Source: an uncultured Lachnospiraceae bacterium (lineage in GTDB: Bacteria; Bacillota; Clostridia; Lachnospirales; Lachnospiraceae). From it: a stretch of 15,496 bases of DNA. Below, in pieces: positions 6,127 through 14,985 of the stretch (position 1 is the first letter of the stretch; the number at the start of each line of letters is the position of its first letter). The stretch spans positions 1 to 15,496 of the forward strand of contig CAKRLN010000025.1 of the NCBI GenBank assembly GCA_934359535.1. The letters are read 5' to 3'. A program made the position numbers and the translations under genes. A model generated the notes under the pieces. That model searched no databases and was not told the DNA's origin. It was given only the letters and a program-made list of their open reading frames with translations.

Positions 6127-7149
6127 ATGAAAAAAAAGGTCTTATTTATTAGTCTTCCGGTAATTATCTTGCTTATCGCCGGAACATTCTTTTATATCCA
6201 CCAGCATAAATTTCATTACAATGATACTTATGTAAATGGGAACACTGCCGGGAATCTCTATAACGGCGGCCTGTTCTGCGAAAGCAACGGCACTGTATTT
6301 TTTTCCAATCCGGATGACAGCGGGAAGCTGTATGCCATGGACCTAAATGGCTCGAATGTCCGCAAGCTGAACAACGATACCGCCATGTACATCAATGCCG
6401 ATGCCAATTACGTCTATTATGTCCGTAACAATGACCGGTCTGCTGTTGATTTTTCCATGTTTTCCTTTAATAACAACAGTCTCTGCCGGATAAAACGAAG
6501 TGGTGGTGAGGCTGCTGTTTTGGATGAAGCACCATGCATCTATGCATCTCTTCTTGGCAATTATATTTACTATCTGCACTATGATGATAAAGACGCAACA
6601 ACGCTTTACCGGGTAAAAATCGATGGCAAGGAGCGTAAGCAGGTCTATTCCTATTATGTGTTCAACTGCAGTACACTCGGTCAGTACTTCTATTATAATG
6701 GAACACAAACAGACGGCAATCTCTATCGATACGATACGGCGTCCGGCTCCTCGAAAAATATTTTCTCCTGTGATGCCTATAAACCGATTGCGGTCAGTGC
6801 AAACCAGATCTACTACATGGATGTAGAAAATAATTATGCCCTTACCTGCGCCAATCCAGATACGGACGCCGCATCTGTTGTTACCTCCGACAGCATTGAC
6901 TGCTATAATGTCTATGGGAGCAACATCATCTACCAGAAATACAGTGAGACAGATCCTGGACTTTGTACGATAAAAACCGATGGCTCAGATGGAAATGTGC
7001 TTGCTTCCGGCAATTATACCAATATCAATGTTACCTCATATTATATTTATTTCCGGGATTTCAAGACAGGACAGACCTATTATACAAGTACAAGCAATCC
7101 AGGTGAAATTTATACCTTCTCTCCTGGTGCCATAAAGGATCACAAATAG
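6127..7149 (+). CDS. Membrane-anchored DUF5050-like beta-propeller-type protein
   Basis: 340 residues, function unknown. Three lysines (K2-K4) precede one hydrophobic segment (about 5-23). It has no lipobox cysteine or clear signal peptidase site, so it probably stays as an N-terminal anchor with the rest outside the cell. The outer part is a series of short repeats, each with a hydrophobic-Tyr-Tyr strand, a polar loop and a 'LYRVKIDG'-like strand: about 57-82, 95-133, 146-174, 187-213, 227-250, 265-291 and 306-330. This fits the DUF5050 family, with a probable propeller fold related to LDL-receptor YWTD repeats. Such folds bind proteins or glycans, but no ligand can be named. It has its own strong promoter and ribosome binding site, shares the leader element with pheA-ppx-ppk, and ends before a strong terminator. 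Family call is moderate to good; role unknown. Confidence 0.75.
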   Translation: MKKKVLFISLPVIILLIAGTFFYIHQHKFHYNDTYVNGNTAGNLYNGGLFCESNGTVFFSNPDDSGKLYAMDLNGSNVRKLNNDTAMYINADANYVYYVRNNDRSAVDFSMFSFNNNSLCRIKRSGGEAAVLDEAPCIYASLLGNYIYYLHYDDKDATTLYRVKIDGKERKQVYSYYVFNCSTLGQYFYYNGTQTDGNLYRYDTASGSSKNIFSCDAYKPIAVSANQIYYMDVENNYALTCANPDTDAASVVTSDSIDCYNVYGSNIIYQKYSETDPGLCTIKTDGSDGNVLASGNYTNINVTSYYIYFRDFKTGQTYYTSTSNPGEIYTFSPGAIKDHK

Positions 7150-7157
7150 TCACTGCA

Positions 7158-7201
7158 CAAAAACGCTGCAAGCAGAATCCGACTGCTTACAGCGTTTTTT
7201 T
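7158..7201. terminator. Bidirectional intrinsic terminator
   Basis: ACGCTG (7163-7168) pairs with CAGCGT (7190-7195), and AGCAG (7171-7175) with CTGCT (7183-7187), separated by a 2-by-2 internal mismatch and a 7-base loop. Six A's precede the stem (7158-7163, after a C) and seven T's follow it (7195-7201), so it can terminate both the DUF5050-like gene and polC. The polC stop codon (7200-7202) lies in the T tract, so the hairpin begins right after polC ends. Confidence 0.93.
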
Positions 7202-10200
7202 ATGCTCCAAAATCAAATAATGACAGCTGATTGGACTCTGGAATATCTCCAAATAAGCCAAGATCACTCATCATATCAACGATCGTCTTCGAAACCTTGG
7301 TGCGGTCACGGAAATCATCCTTTGATAAAAACGGTCCGTCCTTTGCCGCCTCTGCAATTGAAACCGCAGCATTGTCACCAAGCCCATCAATTGTATTAAG
7401 TGCCGGCATCAGTTTTCCGTCTATAATCTGGAACCGGTTTGGGTGCGCATGGTAGATATCAAGTGGCAGAAATTCAAAGCCCCTTGCATACATTTCCTGA
7501 ACGATACGCATATCCTTATAGGTATCCTGTTCTTTCTTGGAAAGTGTATCCTTGCGTTTTTCGTAGTCCCTTTTATAAACTTCAAGTTTTTCCTTTCCCT
7601 GACACATCAGCTCATAACTGAATGCAGTCGCACGGATGGAAAAATAAGCTGCATAATAGGCAAGCGGATAAAAAACCTTGCAATAAGCAATCCGCCATGC
7701 CATCATAACATAGGCCGCCGCATGCGCCTTGGGGAACATATATTTGATCTTCTTACAAGACCAGATATACCAGTCTGGCACGCCATGATCAATCATATCC
7801 TTTTCCCATTCCGGTTTTAGGCCTTTTCCTTTTCGCACAGATTCCATAATCGTGAACGACTCCTCACTATCGAGTCCCATACCTATCAGATAAATCATAA
7901 TATCATCTCTGGTACAGATCGCCGTAGAAATCGTTGCTTTTCCTTCCTCGATCAAAGTCTGTGCATTCCCCAGCCAGACATCTGTTCCGTGGGAAAGTCC
8001 TGCAATCCGGATCAGATCGGAAAATTCAGTCGGATGCGTATCAAGGAGCATTCCCATCGCAAAATCTGTACCAAATTCCGGGATTCCGAGTGCACCAAGC
8101 GGACAGCCATCAATATCCTCCGGTGTAATGCCAAGTGCTGATGTATCCTGAAATAGAGACATAACGGCCTTATCATCAAGTGGAATCTGTGTCGGGTCAA
8201 CTCCGGTCAGATCCTGAAGCATACGGATCATGGTCGGATCGTCGTGTCCTAAAATATCAAGCTTTAGCAGGTTGTGATCGATTGAATGGTAATCAAAATG
8301 CGTCGTGATAATATCTACCGTCATATCATTTGCCGGATGCTGCACTGGAGTAAAGGTATAGATCTGCTCTCCCATCGGAAGCACAACGATTCCTCCCGGG
8401 TGCTGTCCGGTTGTACGGTGTACTCCGACACAGCCCTGCACAATCCGGTCAATCTCACAGTTTCTTTTATGGATTCCACGTTCTTCATAATAATTTTTTA
8501 CATAACCAAACGCAGTCTTGTCCGCAAGTGTTCCAATTGTCCCCGCCTTAAAGGTCTGTCCCTCTCCAAAGATCACCTCTGTATATTTATGTGCCTTACT
8601 CTGGTATTCTCCGGAAAAGTTTAAGTCGATATCCGGTTCTTTGTTTCCCTTAAAGCCAAGGAAGGTCTCAAATGGAATATCAAAGCCTTCCTTCCGAAGC
8701 GGTCTTCCACACTTCGGGCATATCGCATCTGGCATATCACAGCCGCTTCGTCCAGAATAAGATTTTACAAGCTCTGAATCAAAGTCACTATATTTGCAGT
8801 ACTCACACAGATAATGCGCATGAAGTGGGTTTACCTCCGTTACACCGGACATTGTCGCAACAAAGGAGCTTCCAACCGATCCTCTCGATCCTACCAGATA
8901 TCCATCCTCATTCGACTTCCACACAAGCTTCTGGGCAATAATATACATCACAGCATAACCGTTTGAAATAATGGAATTTAACTCCCTTTCAAGCCGTTCG
9001 TGCACGATCTTCGGAAGCGTTTCCCCGTACATTTTATGTGCCTTATGATAACAGATATCACGGAGCATCTGATCTGAATTTTCGATAACCGGAGGACATT
9101 TATCCGGACGTACTGGTGAAATTTTATCACACATATCCGCAATCTTATTCGGATTTGTGATTACAATCTCCTCTGCCTTGGTGCTTCCAAGATACTCAAA
9201 TTCCTTTAACATCTCCTCTGTCGTACGCAGATAAAGCGGAGCCTGATCATCAGCATCCTTAAAACCTTTTCCTGCCATAATGATCCGGCGGTATACCTCA
9301 TCCTCCGGATCTAAAAAGTGAACATCACAGGTTCCGACAACAAGCTTTCCAAACTGCTCCCCAAGGCGCACAATCCGGCGGTTGATGTTCTGCAGATCCT
9401 CAACTGTTTTCACCGGCGAGCTTTCATCCCGCAGCATAAAGGAGTTATTCCCAAGCGGCTGGATCTCCAGGTAATCATAGAAATCCACAAGTCTTGCAAT
9501 CTCCTCCTCTGGTCTTCCGTTTAAAATCGCCCGGTACAGTTCTCCCATTTCACATGCAGATCCAATCAGAAGCCCATCCCGGTATTTTACAAATTCACTC
9601 TTCGGAATTCTTGGACGCTTATGATAATACTTTAAATGTGCAAGTGATGTCAGACGGTACAGATTCGTCCGCCCCTGATCACAGGTTGCAAGAATAATCG
9701 CATGATAGGTTGGAAGCTTCCTGATATTCTCCACAGAAGAGCTTCCAAGTGCATTGACTGCATCAAGTCTATCGATTCCCCGGTCATGAAGCATCGGAAT
9801 AAACTTTACAAAAATCTCTGCGGTGCAGGCAGCATCGTCAACCGCACGATGATGATTGTCAAGCGATACGTTTAATGCCTTTGCCACCGTGTCTAACTTA
9901 AACCGGTTCAGCTTCGGAAGCAGCACACGCGCAAGTGCCACAGTATCTACGATCGTTTTGTTACATGGCAGACCAATCCTTTCACAATTTCGTTTGATAA
10001 AGCTCATATCAAAATCAGCGTTGTGTGCAACCATGATACAGTCCTTGCAAAACTCCATAAATTCCGGCAAAATATCCTCAACCACCGGAGCATCAATTAC
10101 CATATCGTCATTGATCGAAGTCAGCTTTTCAATATGAAATGGAATCGGAACCTGCGGATTGACAAACGTGGAAAAACGGTCGGTAATCTTTCCGTTTTGC

Positions 10201-11699
10201 ACCTTAACCGCTCCGATCTCAATAATATGGTTGACATCCGGACTAAAACCGGTTGTCTCAAGGTCAAACACGACATAAGCGTCCTCCAGCGACTGATTTT
10301 TGCTGTTTTCAATGATGTCCTTTAAATCATCAACCAGGTATGCCTCAACGCCGTAAATAACCTTAAAATCCCCATCACAGCCTTCGACTGCATGATTTGC
10401 ATCCGGAAATGCCTGCACATCGCCATGGTCGGTAATCGCAATTGCCTTATGTCCCCACTTCATTGCACGCTTTACAATGTCCTTAACATCCGAAACACCA
10501 TCCATATCACTCATCTTTGTATGACAGTGAAGCTCCACTCGTTTCTCCGGACTCGTATCCATACGGACAGAAGTAAAATCAGGGATTTTCCGGATTCCTG
10601 CAATCGAACCAATTGTAAGCTCACCATCAAATTTATCAATTGTTGCCATCCCTTTTACCTTGATAAAAGCACCTTTTTTGATCCCCTCCAAAAGCTCTGG
10701 GATATCTTCGTTTTTTACAAATACCTTTAAAACGATCGTATCCGTAAAATCCGTCATGGAAAAAATAACAATCGTCTTCTCATTCCGGATTTCCCTTGTC
10801 TCAAGTGTCAGGATCTTTCCCCGGATGACAACCTCTCCGATCGGCCCGTCAATCTTATCAATGTCCATCGGTTCTTCTTCAAAATCCCTGCCGTAAAGCA
10901 CATCTGGATTCGTCGGTTTTCTTACACTGTCACGCTCAAATTTTCTCCGGAATTCGCCCTTCTTTTCATACGGTTGCTTTGGCTTTTCCTGCGGCTTTGA
11001 CACAGTATGTTTTTCTTTTCTTTCTGTTTTCTCTGTTTCCTTATTTGAAGAAAGCTCTGTCTGTGCTTCCTTTTCTTTTTCCTGCGCTACGGCATCTTCG
11101 GATTTCTCCTTTAATGCAATTCCGGTACGCGCCATAATACTTTCGACCGCTAAGCGGATCTGTTTTTCGCTGTTTTTCCGGTATTTACTCTCTTTCGGTT
11201 CCTCATATAAAACCTCAATGGCAAGATTCAATCCACACCGTTCACAAATTACCTTTTCCAAAAATTCTAAAATTTCTTCTTTTCTTGTCTGGGCTATAAT
11301 CGTATTCTCCAATGTCAGGACCATGTGGTTTGGCGCTTTAAACTCCATGCCAGCTGTCCGAAGAAGATTATACTCTAACACACTGTATTCATTTAATTCT
11401 GAAAGCAGGCTGTCCTTATAGACATCCATCAGCTTTTCCGGTGTATAAAGACCGGACAGATGATAGCTTTCGATGATCTTAACCGATACATTTTTATTTT
11501 TAAACAGCTGCTTTTCTATAAGTCGTTCCAGCTTTAAAATATTTTTGCGGAAAATCAGTCTTTCCGCATGCAAATAAATGCGAATATGATTTCGCTCATG
11601 ATTCGCACTTACCTTGGTTACCTCTGTACTTTCTAATAACTGTTTCATTTCCGACTCTACAATGAGAGTCGGAAACACTTCAAAAAATGTCTTTGACAA
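7200..11699 (-). CDS. polC: DNA polymerase III alpha subunit, Gram-positive PolC type
   Basis: The 1499-residue replicative polymerase with built-in proofreading. In order: N-terminal domains (1-190), a charged K/E/Q-rich linker (about 195-265), an OB fold (288-372), a PHP domain (H391-C-H393, D424-H425, E452) interrupted by a DEDDh exonuclease (D479-L-E481, D562, H617, D621), then the polymerase core. The core has SRGSVGSS (938-945), a Cys cluster (C965, C968, C994, C997) likely binding zinc, the catalytic D1023-I-D1025 (PDIDLNFSGEYQ) and KAHAAAY (1324-1330). QLSLF (1491-1495) near the C-terminus is a sliding-clamp binding motif. The start is TTG, 3 bp after the ispG stop with GGAG about 10 bases upstream; I keep it because the MSKTFFEVFPTL start resembles relatives as I recall them. 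The first ATG (codon 18) directly follows an 11-bp hairpin. Last gene of its operon; the terminator follows at once. Confidence 0.97.
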   Translation of the reverse strand: MSKTFFEVFPTLIVESEMKQLLESTEVTKVSANHERNHIRIYLHAERLIFRKNILKLERLIEKQLFKNKNVSVKIIESYHLSGLYTPEKLMDVYKDSLLSELNEYSVLEYNLLRTAGMEFKAPNHMVLTLENTIIAQTRKEEILEFLEKVICERCGLNLAIEVLYEEPKESKYRKNSEKQIRLAVESIMARTGIALKEKSEDAVAQEKEKEAQTELSSNKETEKTERKEKHTVSKPQEKPKQPYEKKGEFRRKFERDSVRKPTNPDVLYGRDFEEEPMDIDKIDGPIGEVVIRGKILTLETREIRNEKTIVIFSMTDFTDTIVLKVFVKNEDIPELLEGIKKGAFIKVKGMATIDKFDGELTIGSIAGIRKIPDFTSVRMDTSPEKRVELHCHTKMSDMDGVSDVKDIVKRAMKWGHKAIAITDHGDVQAFPDANHAVEGCDGDFKVIYGVEAYLVDDLKDIIENSKNQSLEDAYVVFDLETTGFSPDVNHIIEIGAVKVQNGKITDRFSTFVNPQVPIPFHIEKLTSINDDMVIDAPVVEDILPEFMEFCKDCIMVAHNADFDMSFIKRNCERIGLPCNKTIVDTVALARVLLPKLNRFKLDTVAKALNVSLDNHHRAVDDAACTAEIFVKFIPMLHDRGIDRLDAVNALGSSSVENIRKLPTYHAIILATCDQGRTNLYRLTSLAHLKYYHKRPRIPKSEFVKYRDGLLIGSACEMGELYRAILNGRPEEEIARLVDFYDYLEIQPLGNNSFMLRDESSPVKTVEDLQNINRRIVRLGEQFGKLVVGTCDVHFLDPEDEVYRRIIMAGKGFKDADDQAPLYLRTTEEMLKEFEYLGSTKAEEIVITNPNKIADMCDKISPVRPDKCPPVIENSDQMLRDICYHKAHKMYGETLPKIVHERLERELNSIISNGYAVMYIIAQKLVWKSNEDGYLVGSRGSVGSSFVATMSGVTEVNPLHAHYLCEYCKYSDFDSELVKSYSGRSGCDMPDAICPKCGRPLRKEGFDIPFETFLGFKGNKEPDIDLNFSGEYQSKAHKYTEVIFGEGQTFKAGTIGTLADKTAFGYVKNYYEERGIHKRNCEIDRIVQGCVGVHRTTGQHPGGIVVLPMGEQIYTFTPVQHPANDMTVDIITTHFDYHSIDHNLLKLDILGHDDPTMIRMLQDLTGVDPTQIPLDDKAVMSLFQDTSALGITPEDIDGCPLGALGIPEFGTDFAMGMLLDTHPTEFSDLIRIAGLSHGTDVWLGNAQTLIEEGKATISTAICTRDDIMIYLIGMGLDSEESFTIMESVRKGKGLKPEWEKDMIDHGVPDWYIWSCKKIKYMFPKAHAAAYVMMAWRIAYCKVFYPLAYYAAYFSIRATAFSYELMCQGKEKLEVYKRDYEKRKDTLSKKEQDTYKDMRIVQEMYARGFEFLPLDIYHAHPNRFQIIDGKLMPALNTIDGLGDNAAVSIAEAAKDGPFLSKDDFRDRTKVSKTIVDMMSDLGLFGDIPESNQLSLFDFGA
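11648..11675 (-). other. Perfect 11-bp hairpin inside the 5' end of polC
   Basis: TTTCCGACTCT and AGAGTCGGAAA are exact reverse complements around a 6-base loop, covering codons 9-18 of polC. On the mRNA the stem begins 24 bases after the first base of the TTG start and its last base is the A of the in-frame ATG at codon 18. No U tract follows, so it is not a terminator. It may affect initiation, or be chance. Confidence 0.7.
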
Positions 11700-11702
11700 A
11701 AC

Positions 11703-12758
11703 CTATTCTCTCCAATGTTCCAGTTCGTATCTTAAGGCAGGAAGTAATTCTGCCTCCGGTACCTTTTTATATACTTCGCCATGCTTTATAATGAGTCCTT
11801 CGCCAATTCCACCTGCGACACCAAGATCCGCCTCTTTTGCTTCTCCTGGTCCATTTACAACACAGCCCATAACCGCAACCTTGATGTCAAGCGGAAATTC
11901 AGCCACCATCGTTTCAACCTGATTGGCAAGCCCGATCAGGTCAATCCGGGTACGTCCACAGGTCGGACAGGATACAACCTCAATGCCACCTTTCCGAATC
12001 CCAAGGGTACGAAGAATAAGCTTTGCTGACTTGATCTCTTCTAACGGGTCTCCCGTTAAAGAAACGCGGATCGTATCCCCGATCCCTTGATTCAGGATGA
12101 GTCCAAGACCAATTGCGGATTTGATATTGCCACTGATCAGTGTACCTGCTTCGGTAATCCCAACGTGAAGCGGATGATCCGTCTGATCCGCAATCAGCTC
12201 ATGTGCCTTCACACACATCATGACATCGGATGACTTGATGCTGATAACCAGGTTATCATATCCCATATCTTCGATCATGTGAACCTTATCCAGTGCGCTC
12301 TCCACAATACCTTCTGCTGTCACACCATGGTATTTTTCAACAAGATCTTTCTCCAAAGAACCGCTGTTTACCCCGACACGGATCGGAATATTACGCTCCT
12401 TTGCTGCATTCACAACCGCAAGGACACGTTCCCTGCTTCCGATATTTCCAGGATTGATGCGGATCTTGTCTGCACCATGCTCCATCGCTGCAATCGCCAG
12501 ACGGTAATCAAAATGAATGTCCGCAACAAGCGGAATCTGAATCTGCTTTTTGATCTCTCCAATTGCTTCTGCCGCCTCCATCGTCGGAACCGCGCAACGG
12601 ATAATATCACAGCCTGCCGCTGTCAGCTTTTTAATCTGAGCAACCGTCTTTGCTACATCCTCCGTCTTTGTATTTGTCATTGACTGGATCAAAATCGGAT
12701 GATTTCCTCCGATCACGCGGTTTCCAATGTGTACTTCTTTTGTATATTTTCTTTCCAT
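11703..12758 (-). CDS. ispG: 4-hydroxy-3-methylbut-2-en-1-yl diphosphate synthase
   Basis: A 351-residue cytosolic iron-sulfur enzyme that converts MEcPP to HMBPP in the MEP isoprenoid pathway. It has the TIM-barrel N-terminal part, including PLVADIHFDYRLA (76-88) and KIRINPGNIG (98-107), and the C-terminal cluster domain with C264 and C267 (SCPTCGRT), C299 (GCVVNGPGE) and E306. These match the [4Fe-4S] ligands of E. coli IspG with a constant offset of 6. Length is normal for the two-domain bacterial form, without the plant-type insertion. The ATG at 12758 has AGAGG about 12 bases upstream. It follows rseP by 21 bp and leads into polC with a 3-bp gap. Together with Dxr two genes upstream it supplies isoprenoid units, including the undecaprenyl carrier for cell-wall synthesis. 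Assignment is firm. Confidence 0.97.
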   Translation of the reverse strand: MERKYTKEVHIGNRVIGGNHPILIQSMTNTKTEDVAKTVAQIKKLTAAGCDIIRCAVPTMEAAEAIGEIKKQIQIPLVADIHFDYRLAIAAMEHGADKIRINPGNIGSRERVLAVVNAAKERNIPIRVGVNSGSLEKDLVEKYHGVTAEGIVESALDKVHMIEDMGYDNLVISIKSSDVMMCVKAHELIADQTDHPLHVGITEAGTLISGNIKSAIGLGLILNQGIGDTIRVSLTGDPLEEIKSAKLILRTLGIRKGGIEVVSCPTCGRTRIDLIGLANQVETMVAEFPLDIKVAVMGCVVNGPGEAKEADLGVAGGIGEGLIIKHGEVYKKVPEAELLPALRYELEHWRE

Positions 12759-12779
12759 CGTCCTGCACCTCTGCTATGC

Positions 12780-13814
12780 TCAGAATAATTTGCGGATATC
12801 ATTAAACATCACCGCAACCATAAGTCCCATCAGAAGCATGATGCCGACAAAATGCACCATTCCTTCTTTCTCCGGGTCAATCTTCTTTCTCCGGACCGCC
12901 TCAACGATCAAAAAGAACAGTCTTCCACCATCCAATGCAGGAAGCGGAAGCAGATTCATGACACCAAGGTTTGCGGATAAATAGATAGTAATATTTAACA
13001 TATTCAAAAAGGCATAAAAATAGCCATCCATCGTAACGGAATTTTCATACGTATCCCCGATCGATTTAACGATCCCAACCGGACCGCTTAAATCATTAAA
13101 GGATGCATCTCCGGTAAGCAGCATCTTTAAGCTGTCGATCGTGATATTGATCCAATATTTCACCTCATAAAAGCTGTTTACAACGGTCTGGACCAGTGTT
13201 CCTTTTTCTCTTGCGGCACTTCCGACAAAGCCGTAAAGATATCTCCCGGACTCCTCATCCAGCTTTGGTACAAGTGTCGTTGTATATTTTTCCCCGTCCC
13301 TTTTGTATACAATCTCTACGCTTTCACCGGAATGAAACGTGGAATACGCACTGACCTCCCGGTAAAAATGAATGTGCTTTCCATTCATGGAAACAATGGT
13401 ATCTCCGGCACAAATGCCTGCTTCTTCTGCCGCATAGCCGTCAATCACATCCGAAACCACTGGTCTGTCGTAGCCGACACAGCCAATTAATATCATGGAA
13501 AAGACAAATGCCATAATAAAATTAAAGAACGGTCCTGCAAAAACGACACTCATTCTCGCCCACACAGACTTATTATTAAAAGCCCTTTCATTGTTGCTTG
13601 CGTCATCCTCTCCTTCCATCATACAGGCTCCACCAAATGGAAGAAGCTTGATTGAATATTTCGTCTCTCCCTTCGTAAAACCAATAATCGTAGGTCCGAG
13701 ACCAAGTGCAAATTCATTGACCAAAACTCCGTTAGCCTTCGCAAGAAGGAAATGTCCAAGTTCATGAAATAAAATAATAATACTAAAAATAATAATTGCT
13801 ATAATGATATTCAA
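12780..13814 (-). CDS. rseP: RseP-type site-2 intramembrane zinc metalloprotease
   Basis: A 344-residue polytopic membrane protease that cleaves transmembrane segments of substrates such as anti-sigma factors. HELGH (17-21) in the first membrane segment supplies the two zinc-binding His and the catalytic Glu; LDGG (294-297) in PLPALDGGR supplies the third zinc ligand, D295. A single PDZ domain lies at about 115-190. Membrane segments are seen near 2-22, 92-113, 268-292 and 318-338. GPVGI (244-248) is typical of the family. The start is TTG: it lies 1 bp after the dxr stop, has AGGTGG 4 bases upstream, and the protein begins MNIIIAIIIF like its relatives. The local substrate is unknown because no anti-sigma factor is encoded here. 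Its place between dxr and ispG is the common Firmicute order. Assignment is firm; start is probable. Confidence 0.94.
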   Translation of the reverse strand: MNIIIAIIIFSIIILFHELGHFLLAKANGVLVNEFALGLGPTIIGFTKGETKYSIKLLPFGGACMMEGEDDASNNERAFNNKSVWARMSVVFAGPFFNFIMAFVFSMILIGCVGYDRPVVSDVIDGYAAEEAGICAGDTIVSMNGKHIHFYREVSAYSTFHSGESVEIVYKRDGEKYTTTLVPKLDEESGRYLYGFVGSAAREKGTLVQTVVNSFYEVKYWINITIDSLKMLLTGDASFNDLSGPVGIVKSIGDTYENSVTMDGYFYAFLNMLNITIYLSANLGVMNLLPLPALDGGRLFFLIVEAVRRKKIDPEKEGMVHFVGIMLLMGLMVAVMFNDIRKLF

Positions 13815-13815
13815 T

Positions 13816-14958
13816 TTACCACCTGCTGTTTATAAACTCATAGGTTTCCTGTTCGGTATTTAAAATCTGTTCCACATCCGGCTCTGCCGTCCAACTGCAA
13901 TTCTCCATCGATGCCTCAATAATCTCCGGAATTGTAAGGTATGGGATTTTCCGGTTGAGAAATAACGCAACCGCCTTCTCATTTGCAGCATTAAAAATCG
14001 TTGGCATATTGCCTCCCTGTTTCATTGCCTCATATGCCAGTGCAAGTCCACGGAAATTTTCGGTATCCGGTTTTTCAAAGGTCAGTGTGCCAAGTGAGAA
14101 CAGGTCTAATTTTTTTCCAGACAGCGTTCTTCTGTTTGGATAATAAAGTGCGTACTGGATTGGAAGCCGCATATCCGGTGTGCCAAGCTGTGCAATCACT
14201 GCACCATCCTCGTACTCTACCGCAGAATGAATCACGCTCTGTGGATGAACAACTACCTGGATCTGATCTAAATCCACACCAAACAGCCACTTTGCTTCCA
14301 TTACCTCAAGTCCCTTATTCACAAGCGTTGAGGAATCAATTGTAATCTTTCGTCCCATTGCCCAGTTTGGATGCTTTAAGGCATCCTCGACCTTTATATT
14401 CTTCAGTTCCTTCTTCGTCTTTCCTCGGAATGGACCTCCGGATGCCGTAAGCAGAATCCTGTTAATTTTATTCTGTCTTTCTCCGTTTAATGACTGAAAG
14501 ATCGCACTGTGTTCACTGTCAACCGGAAGAATGGAAACATTGCACTTTTCTGCCAGAGGCATAATAATATGTCCAGCCGTAACAAGTGTCTCCTTGTTGG
14601 CAAGTGCGATATCCTTTCCTGCCTCAATTGCAGCGATCGTTGGGCGTATTCCCATCATACCAACAATTGCCGTCACAACAACATCAACCTCTGGAAGCGA
14701 CGACACTTCGATCAGTCCATCCATACCACAGCAGACCGTTACATCCAGATCCGAAATCCGTGTTTGCAGGTCCATTGCATGCACTTTGTCCCCGACACAT
14801 ACCATTTTCGGGTGAAATTCGCGGATCTGCTTTTCAAGCAGCGCAGTATTGCTTCCGCAGGCTAATGCCAAAACCTCGATATCTCCATGTTCCCTTACCA
14901 CATCAAGTGTCTGGGTTCCAATGGAACCGGTAGAACCCAGAATTGCTATTTTCTTCAT
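13816..14958 (-). CDS. dxr: 1-deoxy-D-xylulose 5-phosphate reductoisomerase
   Basis: A 380-residue cytosolic enzyme converting DXP to MEP with NADPH, the first committed step of the MEP pathway and the target of fosmidomycin. The N-terminal Rossmann motif GSTGSIG (8-14) binds NADPH. NKETLV (121-126) and the metal ligands D147, E149 (PVDSEHSA) and E218 (KGLEVMEA) are present, as are the substrate-binding TASGGPF (171-177), H196 in KHPNWAMG and HPQSVIHS (238-245). Length is close to the 398 residues of the E. coli enzyme. The ATG at 14958 has AGGA 8 bases upstream. It follows cdsA by 27 bp, and its TAA is separated from the rseP TTG by one base, which suggests that rseP translation is coupled to it. 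Assignment is firm. Confidence 0.97.
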   Translation of the reverse strand: MKKIAILGSTGSIGTQTLDVVREHGDIEVLALACGSNTALLEKQIREFHPKMVCVGDKVHAMDLQTRISDLDVTVCCGMDGLIEVSSLPEVDVVVTAIVGMMGIRPTIAAIEAGKDIALANKETLVTAGHIIMPLAEKCNVSILPVDSEHSAIFQSLNGERQNKINRILLTASGGPFRGKTKKELKNIKVEDALKHPNWAMGRKITIDSSTLVNKGLEVMEAKWLFGVDLDQIQVVVHPQSVIHSAVEYEDGAVIAQLGTPDMRLPIQYALYYPNRRTLSGKKLDLFSLGTLTFEKPDTENFRGLALAYEAMKQGGNMPTIFNAANEKAVALFLNRKIPYLTIPEIIEASMENCSWTAEPDVEQILNTEQETYEFINSRW

Positions 14959-14985
14959 AATATCTTCCTGCCTTTTTCCCTGAAA

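Noticed and set aside
7443..7820. Plus-strand open frame inside polC
   Set aside because: It lies wholly opposite the conserved polC coding sequence, has no ribosome binding site that I can see and no recognisable domain.
11648..11675. polC hairpin as an intrinsic terminator between ispG and polC
   Set aside because: It is inside the coding sequence and is followed by ATGAAACAG, not a U tract.
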